64,000 nt of DNA from Streptomyces platensis (GCF_008704855.1 NZ_CP023691.1:2294001-2358000), one strand, 5' to 3'. Shown: positions 38,018 through 49,116, counted from the first letter of the stretch. Made by a program: numbers and translations. The notes: generated by a model not told the origin, from the letters alone.

Positions 38018-38107
38018 CGGGGGGTGGGTTCGGGGGTGGGGGGGGCGCAGGCGGTCAGTTGACCGCTGCGTCCCCCGGTGTCCCGGTGCCCGGACGGGGC
38101 CGGCGCG

Positions 38108-38299
38108 TCAGCGCGCGGACCCCGGTCGCCATCGCATGCCGTTGATCTGTCCCGGCTCGGAACCGATGTGATACCTGACCCGGCGCCCGTGGACCCGCCG
38201 GGCGGGCGCCCGGCAGCCCCGGTGCCACGGCGGCAGCGCACAGCGCTTCGGGTCGGGGCGGCGCCGGTGCGGGGCGGTCGGGAAGCCGTGGACCGGCAC
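38108..38299 (-). CDS. trpM: TrpM, small protein of the trp cluster
   Basis: A 63-residue basic protein, the same length I recall for S. coelicolor TrpM, which is encoded at this position between trpC and trpB and modulates tryptophan-related metabolism and differentiation. The conserved end is GCRAPARRVHGRRVRYHIGS followed by EPGQINGMRWR. The GTG at 38299 gives 63 residues; an ATG at 38401, 23 bases after trpC, would give 97 with a poorly structured start. Neither has a clear ribosome site. Identity rests on position and the C-terminal sequence, recognised from memory. Confidence 0.65.
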   Translation of the reverse strand: MPVHGFPTAPHRRRPDPKRCALPPWHRGCRAPARRVHGRRVRYHIGSEPGQINGMRWRPGSAR

Positions 38300-38423
38300 C
38301 ACCGGGCAGGGAACGCGGACGGCCGCCCCGGCGCGCACCCCGGCCGGGCCCGGGTGCGGTACCCGGGCCCGGCAGCGGAGGTCTGCGGCGGTGGCGGTCA
38401 TGTCGCTGTGCTGTCCCGGGCGC

Positions 38424-39233
38424 TCAGGACCGGCCGTGCCGGATCGCCGGGTGGGAGCCCGCGGCGACCAGGTCGGAGACCGCGGTCTTGGGGTCCTTGC
38501 CGGTGACCAGCGACTCGCCGACCAGCACCGCGTCCGCGCCGTCGTTGGCGTAGGCGATCAGGTCGTGCGGTCCGCGGACACCGGACTCGGCGATCTTGAC
38601 GATGTGGTCGGGGATCTCCGGGGCGACCCGGGCGAAGTTGCCGCGGTCGACCTCCAGGGTCTTCAGATTGCGGGCGTTGACGCCGATGATCCTGGCGCCG
38701 GCGTCCACCGCGCGGGCGACCTCTTCCTCGTCGTGCACCTCGACCAGCGGCGTCAGTCCGATCGACTCGGCGCGCTCGATCAGCGAGACCAGCGCCTCCT
38801 GCTCCAGCGCGGAGACGATCAGCAGCGCGAGGTCGGCGCCGTAGGCACGGGCCTCCCACAGCTGGTAGGCGGTGACGATGAAGTCCTTGCGCAGTACGGG
38901 GATGTCGACCTTGGCGCGGACGGCCTCCAGGTCGGCCAGCGAACCGCCGAACTTGCGCTGCTCGGTGAGGACGGAGATGACGGCCGCGCCGCCCGCCTCG
39001 TAGTCGGCGGCCAGACCGGCCGGGTCGGCGATCGCGGCGAGCGCGCCCTTGGAGGGGCTGGAGCGCTTGACCTCGCAGATCACCGTGACGCTCTCGCCCT
39101 TGAGCGCGGCGACGCCGTCCTTCGCGGGGCGCGCCTTCTGGGCCCGCTCCTTGAGTTCGTCGAGGCTCACCCGCGCCTGCCGCTCTGCGAGGTCGGCGCG
39201 GACGCCGTCGATGATCTCGTCGAGCACACTCAC
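38424..39233 (-). CDS. trpC: Indole-3-glycerol phosphate synthase
   Basis: A 269-residue TIM barrel that closes the indole ring from carboxyphenylamino-deoxyribulose phosphate. [12 protein letters not shown] (catalytic Glu and Lys), [39 protein letters not shown] and ESGVRG are present. The GTG at 39233 has AGAAGGAGG eight bases upstream, one of the best ribosome sites here. There is no trpF nearby; PriA (51598) should supply its substrate. Confidence 0.97.
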   Translation of the reverse strand: MSVLDEIIDGVRADLAERQARVSLDELKERAQKARPAKDGVAALKGESVTVICEVKRSSPSKGALAAIADPAGLAADYEAGGAAVISVLTEQRKFGGSLADLEAVRAKVDIPVLRKDFIVTAYQLWEARAYGADLALLIVSALEQEALVSLIERAESIGLTPLVEVHDEEEVARAVDAGARIIGVNARNLKTLEVDRGNFARVAPEIPDHIVKIAESGVRGPHDLIAYANDGADAVLVGESLVTGKDPKTAVSDLVAAGSHPAIRHGRS

Positions 39234-39420
39234 GCGAGCGGCCTCCTTCTGGAGCGGTGGTGGACGGTCCCCCGGACGAACGGTCCCATCCGGCACTCCG
39301 ATGGTATCCGCCAAGCGAGGCAGGTCTCACATCCGGTGGACCGCGATCCCACGACCTGGACTTCTGCGGATGCTGCGGATGCTGCGGAGCCGGTGGCGCC
39401 GGGTCCGCACGGCTGCGGGG

Positions 39421-39861
39421 TCACGGTGCGAGCCCGCTGCCGAAGGGGAGGTTGCGGACGACCGTGAAGACCAGCAGCAGCCCGCCCAGCGCCCACCAGT
39501 GGACGGCTCGCGGCCGTGGTCCCGCCGTGCGGCGCCCGCGGACCGCATTGCCCAGCCAGAGCGCCCAGAAGACCGCACAGGCGGCGTACCCGGCCACCGC
39601 GAGGGCGTTGGCGCCCAGCGCCCCGATGAGGTCACCGTGCGCGACGGCATGGGCGCTGCGCAGCCCGCCGCAGGCCGGGCAGTAGACGCCGGTGAGGTGC
39701 AGCAGCGGGCACACGGGGTAGTGGCCGGGCTCGTTCGGGTCGACGGCGCCGAGGACGGCGAAGGCGGCGGTGGCGGCGGCCAGGGCGCCGAGGGGCGCCA
39801 CGAGGCGGCGCGGCAGACCACCGCGCGGGGAGGCGTCGGGCCGGGCCGCGGGTTGGCTCAC
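39421..39861 (-). CDS. DUF2752 membrane protein
   Basis: A 146-residue membrane protein. The DUF2752 signature CPLLHLTGVYCPACGGLRSAHAVAHGD is seen as CPLLHLTGVYCPACGG with its paired cysteines, followed by a hydrophobic pair of helices; three membrane segments in all. Function unknown; it is often encoded near trp genes in actinomycetes. A GTG at 39861 (SQPAARPD) is used; an ATG at 39945 would add a non-conserved proline-rich leader. Confidence 0.78.
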   Translation of the reverse strand: MSQPAARPDASPRGGLPRRLVAPLGALAAATAAFAVLGAVDPNEPGHYPVCPLLHLTGVYCPACGGLRSAHAVAHGDLIGALGANALAVAGYAACAVFWALWLGNAVRGRRTAGPRPRAVHWWALGGLLLVFTVVRNLPFGSGLAP

Positions 39862-40025
39862 GTGCCGATTGTCCGGCCGGACAGGCGAAGGCGCAGCTTC
39901 TCGGCCGCCGTACGGAACGGTCACGGACGGCGGGTACGGCACCACGGTGCGTACGGGCCGGGAAGCGGCGCCTTCGGGGGTGCTGCGGGAGTGGCGCCGG
40001 ACCCCGGCGCCACGGGAGCGGGGGC

Positions 40026-40271
40026 TCAGCCCTCCTGCGGCTGCGCCTGCGCCTGGGGGCGCGGCTTGGCGGCGCGCTTGGGCTCCGAGCCCAGACCGGC
40101 CATGCGCATCAGACCGCCCACGACGGCACCGAGGCCGATCAGCGCCATACCGGCCCAGAAGCCCGGCACGTTCGCCAGCACGATGAAGGCTCCGGCCACA
40201 CAGAAGCCGATGAACGAGATGATGACGCCGGTCCAGGCGGCGGGGGTGTGTCCGTGGCCACTGCTCGACAT
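40026..40271 (-). CDS. HGxxPAAW-type small membrane protein
   Basis: An 81-residue protein with HGHTPAAWTGV near the N-terminus, then two membrane helices (about residues 15-35 and 40-58) and a basic Ala/Gln/Pro tail. The HGxxPAAW motif defines a small actinobacterial membrane-protein family of unknown role, usually next to the trp genes. GAGGAG precedes the ATG. Confidence 0.82.
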   Translation of the reverse strand: MSSSGHGHTPAAWTGVIISFIGFCVAGAFIVLANVPGFWAGMALIGLGAVVGGLMRMAGLGSEPKRAAKPRPQAQAQPQEG

Positions 40272-40356
40272 GAATGCTCCTCGATGCTCTGTCGCGCCGG
40301 GGTCGGGGCGCGATGATCCGCTCGGCCCATTGTCACCGATGCCGGAGGGAACCCCT

Positions 40357-41022
40357 TTACCGGGTGGGGTCCTCACCGCGGTCCAGGGACTTCCAGATCT
40401 CCTCGGGGCGGTCCAGATCCGGCGGGGCCGGTGTCCGCCGCGGGCCCCGGCCGCCGCCGGGCGTGCGCTCGTATTTGCCCGACATCGCAGGCCAGTGGCG
40501 TCCGTACACCAGCGCCAGCAGCCCGGCGACCAGCAGCAGCAGACCGCCGGCCGCGGCCACCCATGGCCATCCGGTGTGGGTGACGTGATGCACATCGGTT
40601 CCGGTCAGCCCGACCGCGGTGGCGGCCTTCTCGCGCAGCGCCGAGGTGTCGGAGTTGCCCAGTACGGCGGCGACGGCGATGCCCACACCGCTGAGCGTGA
40701 GGAGGGCGGCGACCGCGATGCGGCCGGCCCGGCGGACCGCGAAGACGGCGACCAGCGCGGCCAGGCCGACGACGGCCAGCGCGCCGGGCACGCCGGTCAC
40801 ATCGGCGCCGGTCACCGTGCGCGGCAACTCGCCCTGGGCCAGCACCGCGGAGCCCTCGGCCCAGGTGCGGCCGGAGGCCAGCAGCGCCAGGGCGGCGCCC
40901 GCCGCCCCGGCCAGCAGCGCCAGGGCGAGGCTGCGGTGCGCGCGGCGCGCGGGCCTGGCCGGCGGGGGCCCGGAATCGCCCTGCGGCGCGGTGTCGGTGG
41001 GGGTCTGGGATGCGGCACTCAC
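40357..41022 (-). CDS. Trp biosynthesis-associated membrane protein (TIGR02234)
   Basis: A 221-residue membrane protein with four hydrophobic segments (about residues 30-50, 80-98, 105-122, 150-172), an extracytoplasmic loop containing SGRTWAEG and a basic C-terminal tail ending EEIWKSLDRGEDPTR. That pattern and its place next to trpE fit the Trp_oprn_chp family; the biochemical role is unknown. The GTG at 41022 is used. A GATAGT box at 41031-41036 suggests a leaderless transcript; a GTG at 41031 is possible but would overlap it. Confidence 0.82.
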   Translation of the reverse strand: MSAASQTPTDTAPQGDSGPPPARPARRAHRSLALALLAGAAGAALALLASGRTWAEGSAVLAQGELPRTVTGADVTGVPGALAVVGLAALVAVFAVRRAGRIAVAALLTLSGVGIAVAAVLGNSDTSALREKAATAVGLTGTDVHHVTHTGWPWVAAAGGLLLLVAGLLALVYGRHWPAMSGKYERTPGGGRGPRRTPAPPDLDRPEEIWKSLDRGEDPTR

Positions 41023-41089
41023 GCGTACCACTATCGCGCACCGGCCGCCGGGGGCCGGTGCGCGGGGGTGCTGCGGGTGACCGGCCCGT

Positions 41090-41155
41090 TACCTGCCCAG
41101 GTGGTTGGCGGTGTGCACGGCGCGCAGCACCGCGGCCGCCTTGTTGGGCACTCGG
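41090..41155 (-). repeat. Duplicated 3' end of trpE
   Basis: Bases 41090-41155 repeat 41229-41295, the last ~20 codons plus stop of trpE, with one substitution and one 1-base indel, at a period of 139 bp. The copy would encode [18 protein letters not shown] and a stop, but is not joined to a reading frame with a start. It is a partial tandem duplication lying downstream of the live gene. Confidence 0.92.
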
Positions 41156-41227
41156 GGCACCCCGCGTCGGGGTGGACCGGGGCAGGAGCCGTTGGTGGTC
41201 CCGCCCGGTGGACCACCCCTCGGCGGG

Positions 41228-42772
41228 CTACCTCCCCAGGTGGTTGGCGGTGTGCACGGCGCGCAGCACCGCGGCCGCCTTGTTGCGGCACTCGGTGTCC
41301 TCGGCCACCGGGTCGGAGTCGGCGACGACCCCGGCGCCCGCCTGGACGTAGGCGGTGCCGTCGCGCAGCAGGGCGGTGCGGATCGCGATGGCGGTGTCGG
41401 AGTCGCCGGCGAAGTCGAGATAGCCGACACAGCCGCCGTACAGGCCGCGCCGGGACGGCTCCAGCTCCTCGATGATCTGGAGGGCGCGCGGCTTGGGGGC
41501 GCCGGAGAGGGTGCCCGCGGGGAAGCAGGCGGTGAGCACGTCGAAGGCGGTACGGCCCTGCGCGACCTGCCCGGTGACCGTCGAGACGATGTGCATCACG
41601 TGGCTGTAGCGCTCGACGGACATGAAGTCGACGACCTCGACACTGCCCGGTTCGCAGACCCGGCCCAGGTCGTTGCGGCCCAGGTCGACCAGCATCAGAT
41701 GCTCGGCGCGCTCCTTGGGGTCGGCCATCAGCTCGTCCGCCAGGGCCTGGTCCTCCTGGACGGAGGCGCCGCGCGGGCGGGTTCCGGCGATGGGGTGGAC
41801 CATGGCCCGGCCGTCCTCGACCTTCACCAGCGCCTCGGGGCTGGAGCCCACCACGTCGAAGGCGCCGTCCTCGCCGCCGTCGGGGCCCTCGAAGCGGAAG
41901 AGGTACATGTACGGGCTGGGGTTGGTGGCCCGCAGCACCCGGTAGACGTCCAACGCGCTCGCCGTGCACGGGGTTTCGAACCGCTGGGAGGGCACGACCT
42001 GGAAGGCCTCTCCTGCCCGGATGCGCTCCTTGATGTCCTCGACGGCGTCCTGGTAGGCCGCGCCGCCCCACTTGGCGGTGTACGGCGGGACCTCGGACGG
42101 CGGCAGCGCGGCGGCACTGGCGGGCGCGGGCCGGGCGAGGTCGTCGGCCATGGTGTCCAGGCGGGCCACCGCGTCCGCGTAGGCCTCGTCGATACCGGTG
42201 TCGAGGTCGTTGTGGTTGATCGCGTTGGCGATCAGCAGGACGGTGCCGCTCCAGTGGTCGAGGACGGCGAGGTCCGAGGTGAGCAGCATGGTGAGTTCGG
42301 GCAGCCGGAGGTCGTCGGTGGTCTGCTCGCCGATCTTCTCCAGGCGGCGCACGATGTCGTAGCCGAGGTAGCCGACCATGCCGCCGGTGAACGGCGGCAG
42401 CCCCTCGCCCTCGATGAGGTCCCGGGGGGTGTGCAGGGTCTCGACGGCGGCGCGCAGGACGGCGAGCGGGTCACCGTCGGTGGGCACGCCGACGGGCGGG
42501 GTGCCGAGCCAGTGCGCCTGCCCGTCGCGGGTGGTGAGGGTGGCGGCGCTGCGGACGCCGATGAAGGAGTAGCGCGACCACGTACGGCCGTTCTCGGCGG
42601 ATTCCAGGAGGAAGGTGCCGGGGCGTTCGGCGGCGAGTTTGCGGTAGAGCCCGACCGGTGTGTCGCCGTCCGCGAGCAGCCGCCGGGTGACGGGGATGAC
42701 CCGCCGGTCCTTGGCGAGGGTGCGGAAGGTGTCGAGGTCCGGAAGGGCGGTGCCGGTGGTTCCCGTGGTCAT
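41228..42772 (-). CDS. trpE: Anthranilate synthase component I
   Basis: A 514-residue chorismate-using subunit that makes anthranilate with ammonia from Trp[19 protein letters not shown] (the region where tryptophan feedback binds), [46 protein letters not shown] and the C-terminal [12 protein letters not shown] are conserved. It starts at ATG 42772, seven bases after TAGGCT, and 10 bases from the hisI stop, leaving no room for a leader-peptide attenuator. Its last codons are duplicated downstream. Confidence 0.97.
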   Translation of the reverse strand: MTTGTTGTALPDLDTFRTLAKDRRVIPVTRRLLADGDTPVGLYRKLAAERPGTFLLESAENGRTWSRYSFIGVRSAATLTTRDGQAHWLGTPPVGVPTDGDPLAVLRAAVETLHTPRDLIEGEGLPPFTGGMVGYLGYDIVRRLEKIGEQTTDDLRLPELTMLLTSDLAVLDHWSGTVLLIANAINHNDLDTGIDEAYADAVARLDTMADDLARPAPASAAALPPSEVPPYTAKWGGAAYQDAVEDIKERIRAGEAFQVVPSQRFETPCTASALDVYRVLRATNPSPYMYLFRFEGPDGGEDGAFDVVGSSPEALVKVEDGRAMVHPIAGTRPRGASVQEDQALADELMADPKERAEHLMLVDLGRNDLGRVCEPGSVEVVDFMSVERYSHVMHIVSTVTGQVAQGRTAFDVLTACFPAGTLSGAPKPRALQIIEELEPSRRGLYGGCVGYLDFAGDSDTAIAIRTALLRDGTAYVQAGAGVVADSDPVAEDTECRNKAAAVLRAVHTANHLGR

Positions 42773-42779
42773 GGCGCGG

Positions 42780-42785
42780 AGCCTA
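42780..42785 (-). promoter_or_regulatory. -10 box of trpE overlapping the hisI stop codon
   Basis: On the minus strand TAGGCT ends seven bases before the trpE ATG. Its TAG is the hisI stop codon, so trpE may have its own leaderless promoter at the very end of hisI. Confidence 0.5.
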
Positions 42786-43172
42786 CTGGTCCCGGGCGTC
42801 CCGGGTGGTCAGAACGTCCGCGTCGAAGCAGGTGCGGTCGCCGGTGTGGCAGGCGGCGCCGACCTGGTCGACCCGGACCAGGACGGTGTCGGCGTCGCAG
42901 TCCAGCGCCACCGACTTCACATGCTGGACGTGGCCGGAAGTATCGCCCTTGACCCAGTACTCCTGGCGGCTGCGGGACCAGTACGTACAGCGGCCGGTGG
43001 TCAGGGTGCGGCGCAGCGCCTCGTCGTCCATCCAGCCGAGCATCAGCACCTCGCCGGTGTCGTACTGCTGGGCGATGGCCGGGACCAGGCCGTCGGCGCC
43101 GCGCTTGAGGCGGGCGGCGATGGCGGGGTCGAGGGCGGGGGTGGTGTCCGGGGTGGTGGCGCGGCTGCTCAT
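42783..43172 (-). CDS. hisI: Phosphoribosyl-AMP cyclohydrolase
   Basis: A 129-residue zinc enzyme for the third step of histidine synthesis. [43 protein letters not shown] and [12 protein letters not shown] contain the metal-binding cysteines and aspartates. The ATG at 43172 follows GGAG. HisE is not fused or adjacent. It directly precedes trpE. Confidence 0.96.
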   Translation of the reverse strand: MSSRATTPDTTPALDPAIAARLKRGADGLVPAIAQQYDTGEVLMLGWMDDEALRRTLTTGRCTYWSRSRQEYWVKGDTSGHVQHVKSVALDCDADTVLVRVDQVGAACHTGDRTCFDADVLTTRDARDQ

Positions 43173-43205
43173 GGTCTCCATTGTGCCGTGCGGCATCCTG
43201 CCTTT

Positions 43206-43349
43206 ATGCATCCTCAGCAGCCGTCCGCGCCGCCACCGCCGCCGGACCCGGACCGCGCCGCGCGGGTCGCGGCACGGGTCCTGGGTGCGGTCTTCGCGGC
43301 GGCGGTGGTGGTGGCCGTGGTGGTCGCGGTGGTGGTGCTCCGCTCGTAG
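43206..43349 (+). CDS. Small single-pass membrane protein
   Basis: A 47-residue ORF: proline-rich hydrophilic start ([20 protein letters not shown]) and one long hydrophobic helix ending in VVVLRS. It is divergent from hisI with 33 bp between starts; CATCCT lies six bases before the ATG, so a leaderless transcript is possible. No family is recognised. Short and compositionally simple, so only moderately supported. Confidence 0.45.
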   Translation: MHPQQPSAPPPPPDPDRAARVAARVLGAVFAAAVVVAVVVAVVVLRS

Positions 43350-43388
43350 CGCGTGGCTATGGGTCCTCGTAGCGCGCGGCTACGGGGC
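43343..43388. repeat. 23-bp imperfect tandem repeat with hairpin
   Basis: CTCGTAGCGCG(T/C)GGCTA(T/C)GGG occurs twice in a row (43343-43365, 43366-43388), with three differences. The second copy folds as CGTAGC/GCTACG (43368-43384). The first overlaps the stop of the 47-residue ORF, and the block lies between convergent genes, so it may act as a terminator. Confidence 0.65.
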
Positions 43389-43399
43389 GGGGGCCGGGT

Positions 43400-44032
43400 T
43401 CACACGCCCAGCTTCGCCGCCGTCACCAGGTCGACCGCCTCCTTGTCGCCGTCCAGCTGCACATCGGCGACCTCCTGGCGGCCGAAGGCGAACATGGTCA
43501 GTTCGCCCGGTTCGCCGACGACGGTGACCACCGGGGTGCCGCGATGGGCCACCGCGGTCCGCCCGTCGGGCCGCCGCAGCACCAGGCCCACCGGCGATTT
43601 CCGGCCGAGCACCCGGGCCATCCGCTCGATCCTGGACCACAGGGCGTCCGCGAACACGGGGTCCAGCTCGCGCGCCGCCCAGTCCGGCTGGGCGCGCCGG
43701 ACGTCCTCGGCGTGGACGTAGAACTCGACGGTGTTGGACGCCTCGTCGATCTGCTTCAGGGCGAACGGCGACATCCGCGGCGGGCCGGTCCTGATCAGGT
43801 GGATCAGCTCCTCGTACGGCTTGCCGGCGAACTCCGCCTGGACCCGTTCCAGCCGGGCGGCCAGCGGTTTGACGAGGAGTCCGCCGGCCGCGTCGGCGCG
43901 CCGCTCGCGCACCACTACGTGCGCGGCCAGGTCCCGCGCGCGCCAGTTCTCACACAGCGTCGGCGCCTCGGGGCCGGCGCTCTCCAACAAGTCGGCGAGA
44001 AGGAGCCGTTCACGCTTCGCATGGGTCGACAT
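43400..44032 (-). CDS. TIGR03085 family protein (mycothiol-dependent isomerase-like fold)
   Basis: A 210-residue DinB/maleylpyruvate-isomerase-like protein: an N-terminal four-helix bundle with CENWRARDLAAHVVVRERR and FYVHAEDVRRAQP, where histidines could bind zinc, and a C-terminal domain with RRPDGRTAVAHRG. The family is widespread in mycothiol-producing actinomycetes and its function is undefined. Monocistronic between a terminator-like repeat and LysR. Confidence 0.85.
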   Translation of the reverse strand: MSTHAKRERLLLADLLESAGPEAPTLCENWRARDLAAHVVVRERRADAAGGLLVKPLAARLERVQAEFAGKPYEELIHLIRTGPPRMSPFALKQIDEASNTVEFYVHAEDVRRAQPDWAARELDPVFADALWSRIERMARVLGRKSPVGLVLRRPDGRTAVAHRGTPVVTVVGEPGELTMFAFGRQEVADVQLDGDKEAVDLVTAAKLGV

Positions 44033-44133
44033 GCGGCCAGCCTACGACCGGCCTCGCACCCCTGCCACGGGGCCGCGCCCGGGGCCCGCGCCGGTGGCCG
44101 CCCGCTCGTCCCGGCCGCCGGGCCCGCCCCCGG

Positions 44134-45030
44134 TCAGGACGCGCCCGGGTCCACATGCTCCATCAGGATGCGGGCCAGCTCCCGGGCGGCGCGCGGCGGG
44201 GAGACATCGCCCCGGTGGGCGACGGACACCACGCGGTGCATTCCGGGCGTCGAGAAGCGGGTGATCCGCAGGCCGGAGCGCTCGGCGACCATGCTGGGCA
44301 CCACGGCGACGCCCAGCCCGGCGCGGACGAAGCCGAGGACCGCGTCCATCTCGCCGCCCTCGACGGTGAAGGCCGGTTCGAAGCCGGCCGCCCGGCAGGC
44401 CGCGGTGGTGAATTCCCGCAGGTCGTAGCCGCGGCGGAACATGGCCAGCGGCCGGCCGCGCAGATCCTCCACCCGGATGCGGGTGCGCCGGCCGACGGGG
44501 GCGGGGAGGTCGGGCGCGGACACCACGACGAGTTCCTCGCGCAGCAGCTCGGAGGTGGTCAGGGCGGGGGCCTGGAGCGGCAGCGGGGTGATGATCAGGG
44601 CCAGGTCCAGGGCGCCGTCGGCCAGCGCCCGGACCAGGTCCTGCGAGCCGTCCTCGGTGACGATCAGGTCCACGCCCGGGTAGCCGGCGTGGAAGGCGCG
44701 CAGGACGTCGGGGACGAGGCTGGCGCAGAGACTGGGCGGGGCGCCGAGGCGGAGCCGGCCGCGGCGCAGCCGGGCGACCTCCTGGACCTCGCGGCGGGCG
44801 GTCTCGGCGTCGGCGAGGATGCGCCGGGCGAACGGCAGCAGCGTCTCGCCGGCGTCGGTGAGGGTGATGTGGCCGCGGGCCCGGTGGAAGAGCTCCGCTC
44901 CCAGCTCCCGTTCCAGGGCGCGGATTTGCTGGGACAGGGAGGGCTGGGCGACATGTTCGCGCTCGGCGGCGCGGGTGAAGTGCCGGGTGTCGGACACGGC
45001 GGCGAAGTAGCGGAGCTGCTGCAACTGCAT
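44134..45030 (-). CDS. LysR-family transcriptional regulator
   Basis: A 298-residue regulator: N-terminal HTH MQLQQLRYFAAVSDTRHFTR with AQPSLSQQIRALE, and a periplasmic-binding-like effector domain (about 90-290). It is divergent from sdhCAB, with an ATAGG-N5-CCTAT dyad between them that fits a LysR T-N11-A site, so it probably controls the succinate dehydrogenase operon and itself. The ATG at 45030 is used; 45048 is an alternative. Confidence 0.93.
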   Translation of the reverse strand: MQLQQLRYFAAVSDTRHFTRAAEREHVAQPSLSQQIRALERELGAELFHRARGHITLTDAGETLLPFARRILADAETARREVQEVARLRRGRLRLGAPPSLCASLVPDVLRAFHAGYPGVDLIVTEDGSQDLVRALADGALDLALIITPLPLQAPALTTSELLREELVVVSAPDLPAPVGRRTRIRVEDLRGRPLAMFRRGYDLREFTTAACRAAGFEPAFTVEGGEMDAVLGFVRAGLGVAVVPSMVAERSGLRITRFSTPGMHRVVSVAHRGDVSPPRAARELARILMEHVDPGAS

Positions 45031-45050
45031 ACGACGACGGTAAGCCATCG

Positions 45051-45065
45051 ATAGGCAGCACCTAT
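45051..45065. promoter_or_regulatory. Candidate LysR binding site
   Basis: ATAGG-CAGCA-CCTAT is a perfect 5-bp-arm dyad of T-N11-A form, 21 bases from the LysR ATG and upstream of the sdhC promoter, where a LysR protein would both autoregulate and activate. Confidence 0.6.
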
Positions 45066-45086
45066 GGAGATGAGCCGAACCATGTC

Positions 45087-45117
45087 TTGGACTGATGGAC
45101 CACCTGGTCCTTACCGT
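45087..45117 (+). promoter_or_regulatory. sdhCAB promoter with a palindrome in its spacer
   Basis: TTGGAC (45087-45092) and TACCGT (45112-45117) are separated by 19 bp, and the -10 ends eight bases before the sdhC ATG, giving a leaderless transcript. A perfect 14-bp palindrome GGACCACCTGGTCC (45097-45110) lies entirely inside the spacer. Confidence 0.55.
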
Positions 45118-45125
45118 CGGGACCC

Positions 45126-45833
45126 ATGGCACTGGACACACGGACGGACCGACGGACGTCCTTCGCGGCTCTGCTGTGGGGCTCGACCGTCGGCAAGAAG
45201 ACGGTGATGGCCGTGAGCGGGCTGGTCATGCTGCTCTACCTGGTCGTCCACATGATCGGCAACCTGAAGATCTTCTTCGGGGCGGACGAGTTCAACGGCT
45301 ACGCCCACTGGCTGCGCGTCGTCGGGGAACCGTTCATGCACGAGGAGTGGACGCTGTGGCTGGTCCGGGTGGTCCTCGTGGCCGCCGTCGTCGCCCATGC
45401 CACGTCCGCCTACCAGCTCAGCCGCCGCGACCTCAGGGCGCGGCCCAGCCGCTACGCGCACAAGAAGGCCCGCAGCAGCTACGCCACCCGCACCATGCGG
45501 TGGGGCGGGATCATCCTCGGTCTGTTCATCGTCTGGCATGTCCTCGACCTGACCACCGGCACCGTGCACGCGGGCGGCTTCCAGCCGGGCCATCCGTACC
45601 AGAACGTCCTGGACACCTTCTCGACCTGGTACGGCAACGTCATCTACCTCGTCGCGATGCTCGCCCTCGGGCTGCACATCCGGCACGGCTTCTGGAGCGC
45701 CGCGCAGACGCTCGGCGTCGGCAGCCGGACCCGCGAACGCCTGCTGAAGACCCTCGCCCAGGTCCTCGCGCTGGTGCTGACCGTGGGCTTCATCTCCGTA
45801 CCCGTCGCCGTCATGACCGGAGTGGTGAGCTGA
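45126..45833 (+). CDS. sdhC: Succinate dehydrogenase cytochrome b558 subunit
   Basis: A 235-residue membrane anchor of the type B (single large cytochrome b, two hemes) succinate dehydrogenase/fumarate reductase. Five membrane helices are expected; candidate heme histidines lie in [29 protein letters not shown] and [14 protein letters not shown]. It begins eight bases after TACCGT. One base separates its stop from sdhA. Confidence 0.93.
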   Translation: MALDTRTDRRTSFAALLWGSTVGKKTVMAVSGLVMLLYLVVHMIGNLKIFFGADEFNGYAHWLRVVGEPFMHEEWTLWLVRVVLVAAVVAHATSAYQLSRRDLRARPSRYAHKKARSSYATRTMRWGGIILGLFIVWHVLDLTTGTVHAGGFQPGHPYQNVLDTFSTWYGNVIYLVAMLALGLHIRHGFWSAAQTLGVGSRTRERLLKTLAQVLALVLTVGFISVPVAVMTGVVS

Positions 45834-45834
45834 C

Positions 45835-47780
<1,946 letters not shown>

Positions 47781-47784
<4 letters not shown>

Positions 47785-48524
47785 GGCTCACCCTGCGCGT
47801 CTGGCGCCAGCGGAACGCCGGCGCCGACGGCGCCCTGTCCACCTACGAGATCGACGGCATCTCACCGGACATGTCGTTCCTGGAGATGCTCGACACCCTC
47901 AACGAGGAGCTGATCCTCAGCGGTGACGACCCGGTCGCCTTCGACCACGACTGCCGCGAGGGCATCTGCGGCGCCTGCTCACTCGTCATCAACGGCGCGG
48001 CGCACGGCCCGGAGCGGACAACGACCTGCCAGCTGCACATGCGGTCCTTCCGGGACGGCGACACCATCGACATCGAGCCGTGGCGCGCCGCGGCGTTCCC
48101 GGTCGTCAAGGACCTGGTCGTCGACCGCTCCGCCTTCGACCGGATCATCCAGGCCGGCGGTTACATCACCGCGCCGACCGGGGCCGCGCCCGAGGCCCAT
48201 GCCACCCCCGTGCCCAAGCCGGACGCCGACTTCGCGTTCGAGCACGCCGAGTGCATCGGCTGCGGGGCCTGCGTGGCGGCCTGCCCGAACGGTGCCGCGA
48301 TGCTGTTCACCTCCGCCAAGGTGAACCATCTCAATGTGCTGCCGCAGGGCGCGCCCGAGCGCGGGACCCGGGTGCTGGACATGGTGGCGCAGATGGACGA
48401 GGAGGGCTTCGGCGGCTGCACCCTCGCCGGCGAGTGCGCCACCGCCTGCCCCAAGGGCATCCCGCTGTTCAGCATCACGGCGATGAACCGTGAGTTCCTG
48501 CGGGCGGCGCGGAAGGGCCGCTGA
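47781..48524 (+). CDS. sdhB: Succinate dehydrogenase iron-sulfur subunit
   Basis: A 247-residue subunit carrying three clusters: [2Fe-2S] from [15 protein letters not shown] with a later TTTCQLH, [4Fe-4S] from [14 protein letters not shown], and [3Fe-4S] from [15 protein letters not shown]. It passes electrons from SdhA to the cytochrome b subunit. Last gene of sdhCAB; its stop is one base from the stop of the convergent nitrile-hydratase-like gene, with no terminator hairpin visible. Confidence 0.97.
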
Positions 48525-48525
48525 G

Positions 48526-49116
48526 TCAGACCGCGGCGGTCCCGATGAGCCCCTCCCGGGTGACGAGCGCGGCCAGCTCCGCCTCGCTCCGTCCCTCGGT
48601 GCCCTCGGGCCGCCGCGGCAGGACCATATAGCGGCTCTCCGCGCTGGAGTCCCACACCGTGATCGTGGTGTCGCCGGGCAGCTCCAGCCCGAACTCGGCT
48701 AGCACCGCGCGGGGTTCGCGCACCACCCGCGAGCGGTAGGCCTCGCTCTTGTACCAGGACGGCGAGGGCCCCAGCAGCCCGATCGGATAGCAGGAGCACA
48801 GCGTGCACACGAGGACATGGTGCGTGGTGGCGGTGTTCTCGACGACCTTGAGCCGCTGCTCCTGGATACCGCCCGCCATCGAGAGCCCCACTTCGGGCAG
48901 CGCCGCGTTCGCGTCGGCCAGCAGCCGTTCCCGGAACCCCGGGTCGGTCCAGGCGCGCGCCACGATCCGCGCCCCGTTGACCGGCGAGGCCCCCTTCAGC
49001 ATCGCGGCGAGTGCCGCGTCCAGCTGCTCCTCGGTGACCACTCCGGCCTCGGTCAGCCGCGCCTCCAGCCGCCTGACCCGCGCCGCCACCGGTGTACTCG
49101 TGTGCTCGCCGCTCAT
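48526..49116 (-). CDS. Nitrile hydratase alpha / thiocyanate hydrolase gamma-type subunit
   Basis: A 196-residue catalytic subunit. The metal-binding claw is VCTLCSCYP, Cys104-Thr-Leu-Cys107-Ser-Cys109; threonine in the second position is the pattern of cobalt enzymes (iron enzymes have Ser). Two of these cysteines are normally oxidised to sulfinic/sulfenic acid. WYKSEAYRSRVVREPRAVL and WDSSAESRYMVLPRRP are also typical. Its ATG overlaps the preceding gene by four bases. It hydrates a nitrile to an amide or hydrolyses thiocyanate; which one cannot be told. Confidence 0.93.
   Translation of the reverse strand: MSGEHTSTPVAARVRRLEARLTEAGVVTEEQLDAALAAMLKGASPVNGARIVARAWTDPGFRERLLADANAALPEVGLSMAGGIQEQRLKVVENTATTHHVLVCTLCSCYPIGLLGPSPSWYKSEAYRSRVVREPRAVLAEFGLELPGDTTITVWDSSAESRYMVLPRRPEGTEGRSEAELAALVTREGLIGTAAV

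Noticed and set aside
41089..41430. Separate small gene at the duplicated trpE end
   Set aside because: It is the trpE tail duplicate joined out of frame to trpE sequence; no independent start or conserved domain.
42773..42782. trp attenuator/leader peptide upstream of trpE
   Set aside because: Only 10 bases separate the hisI stop from the trpE start, so no leader peptide with Trp codons can fit.
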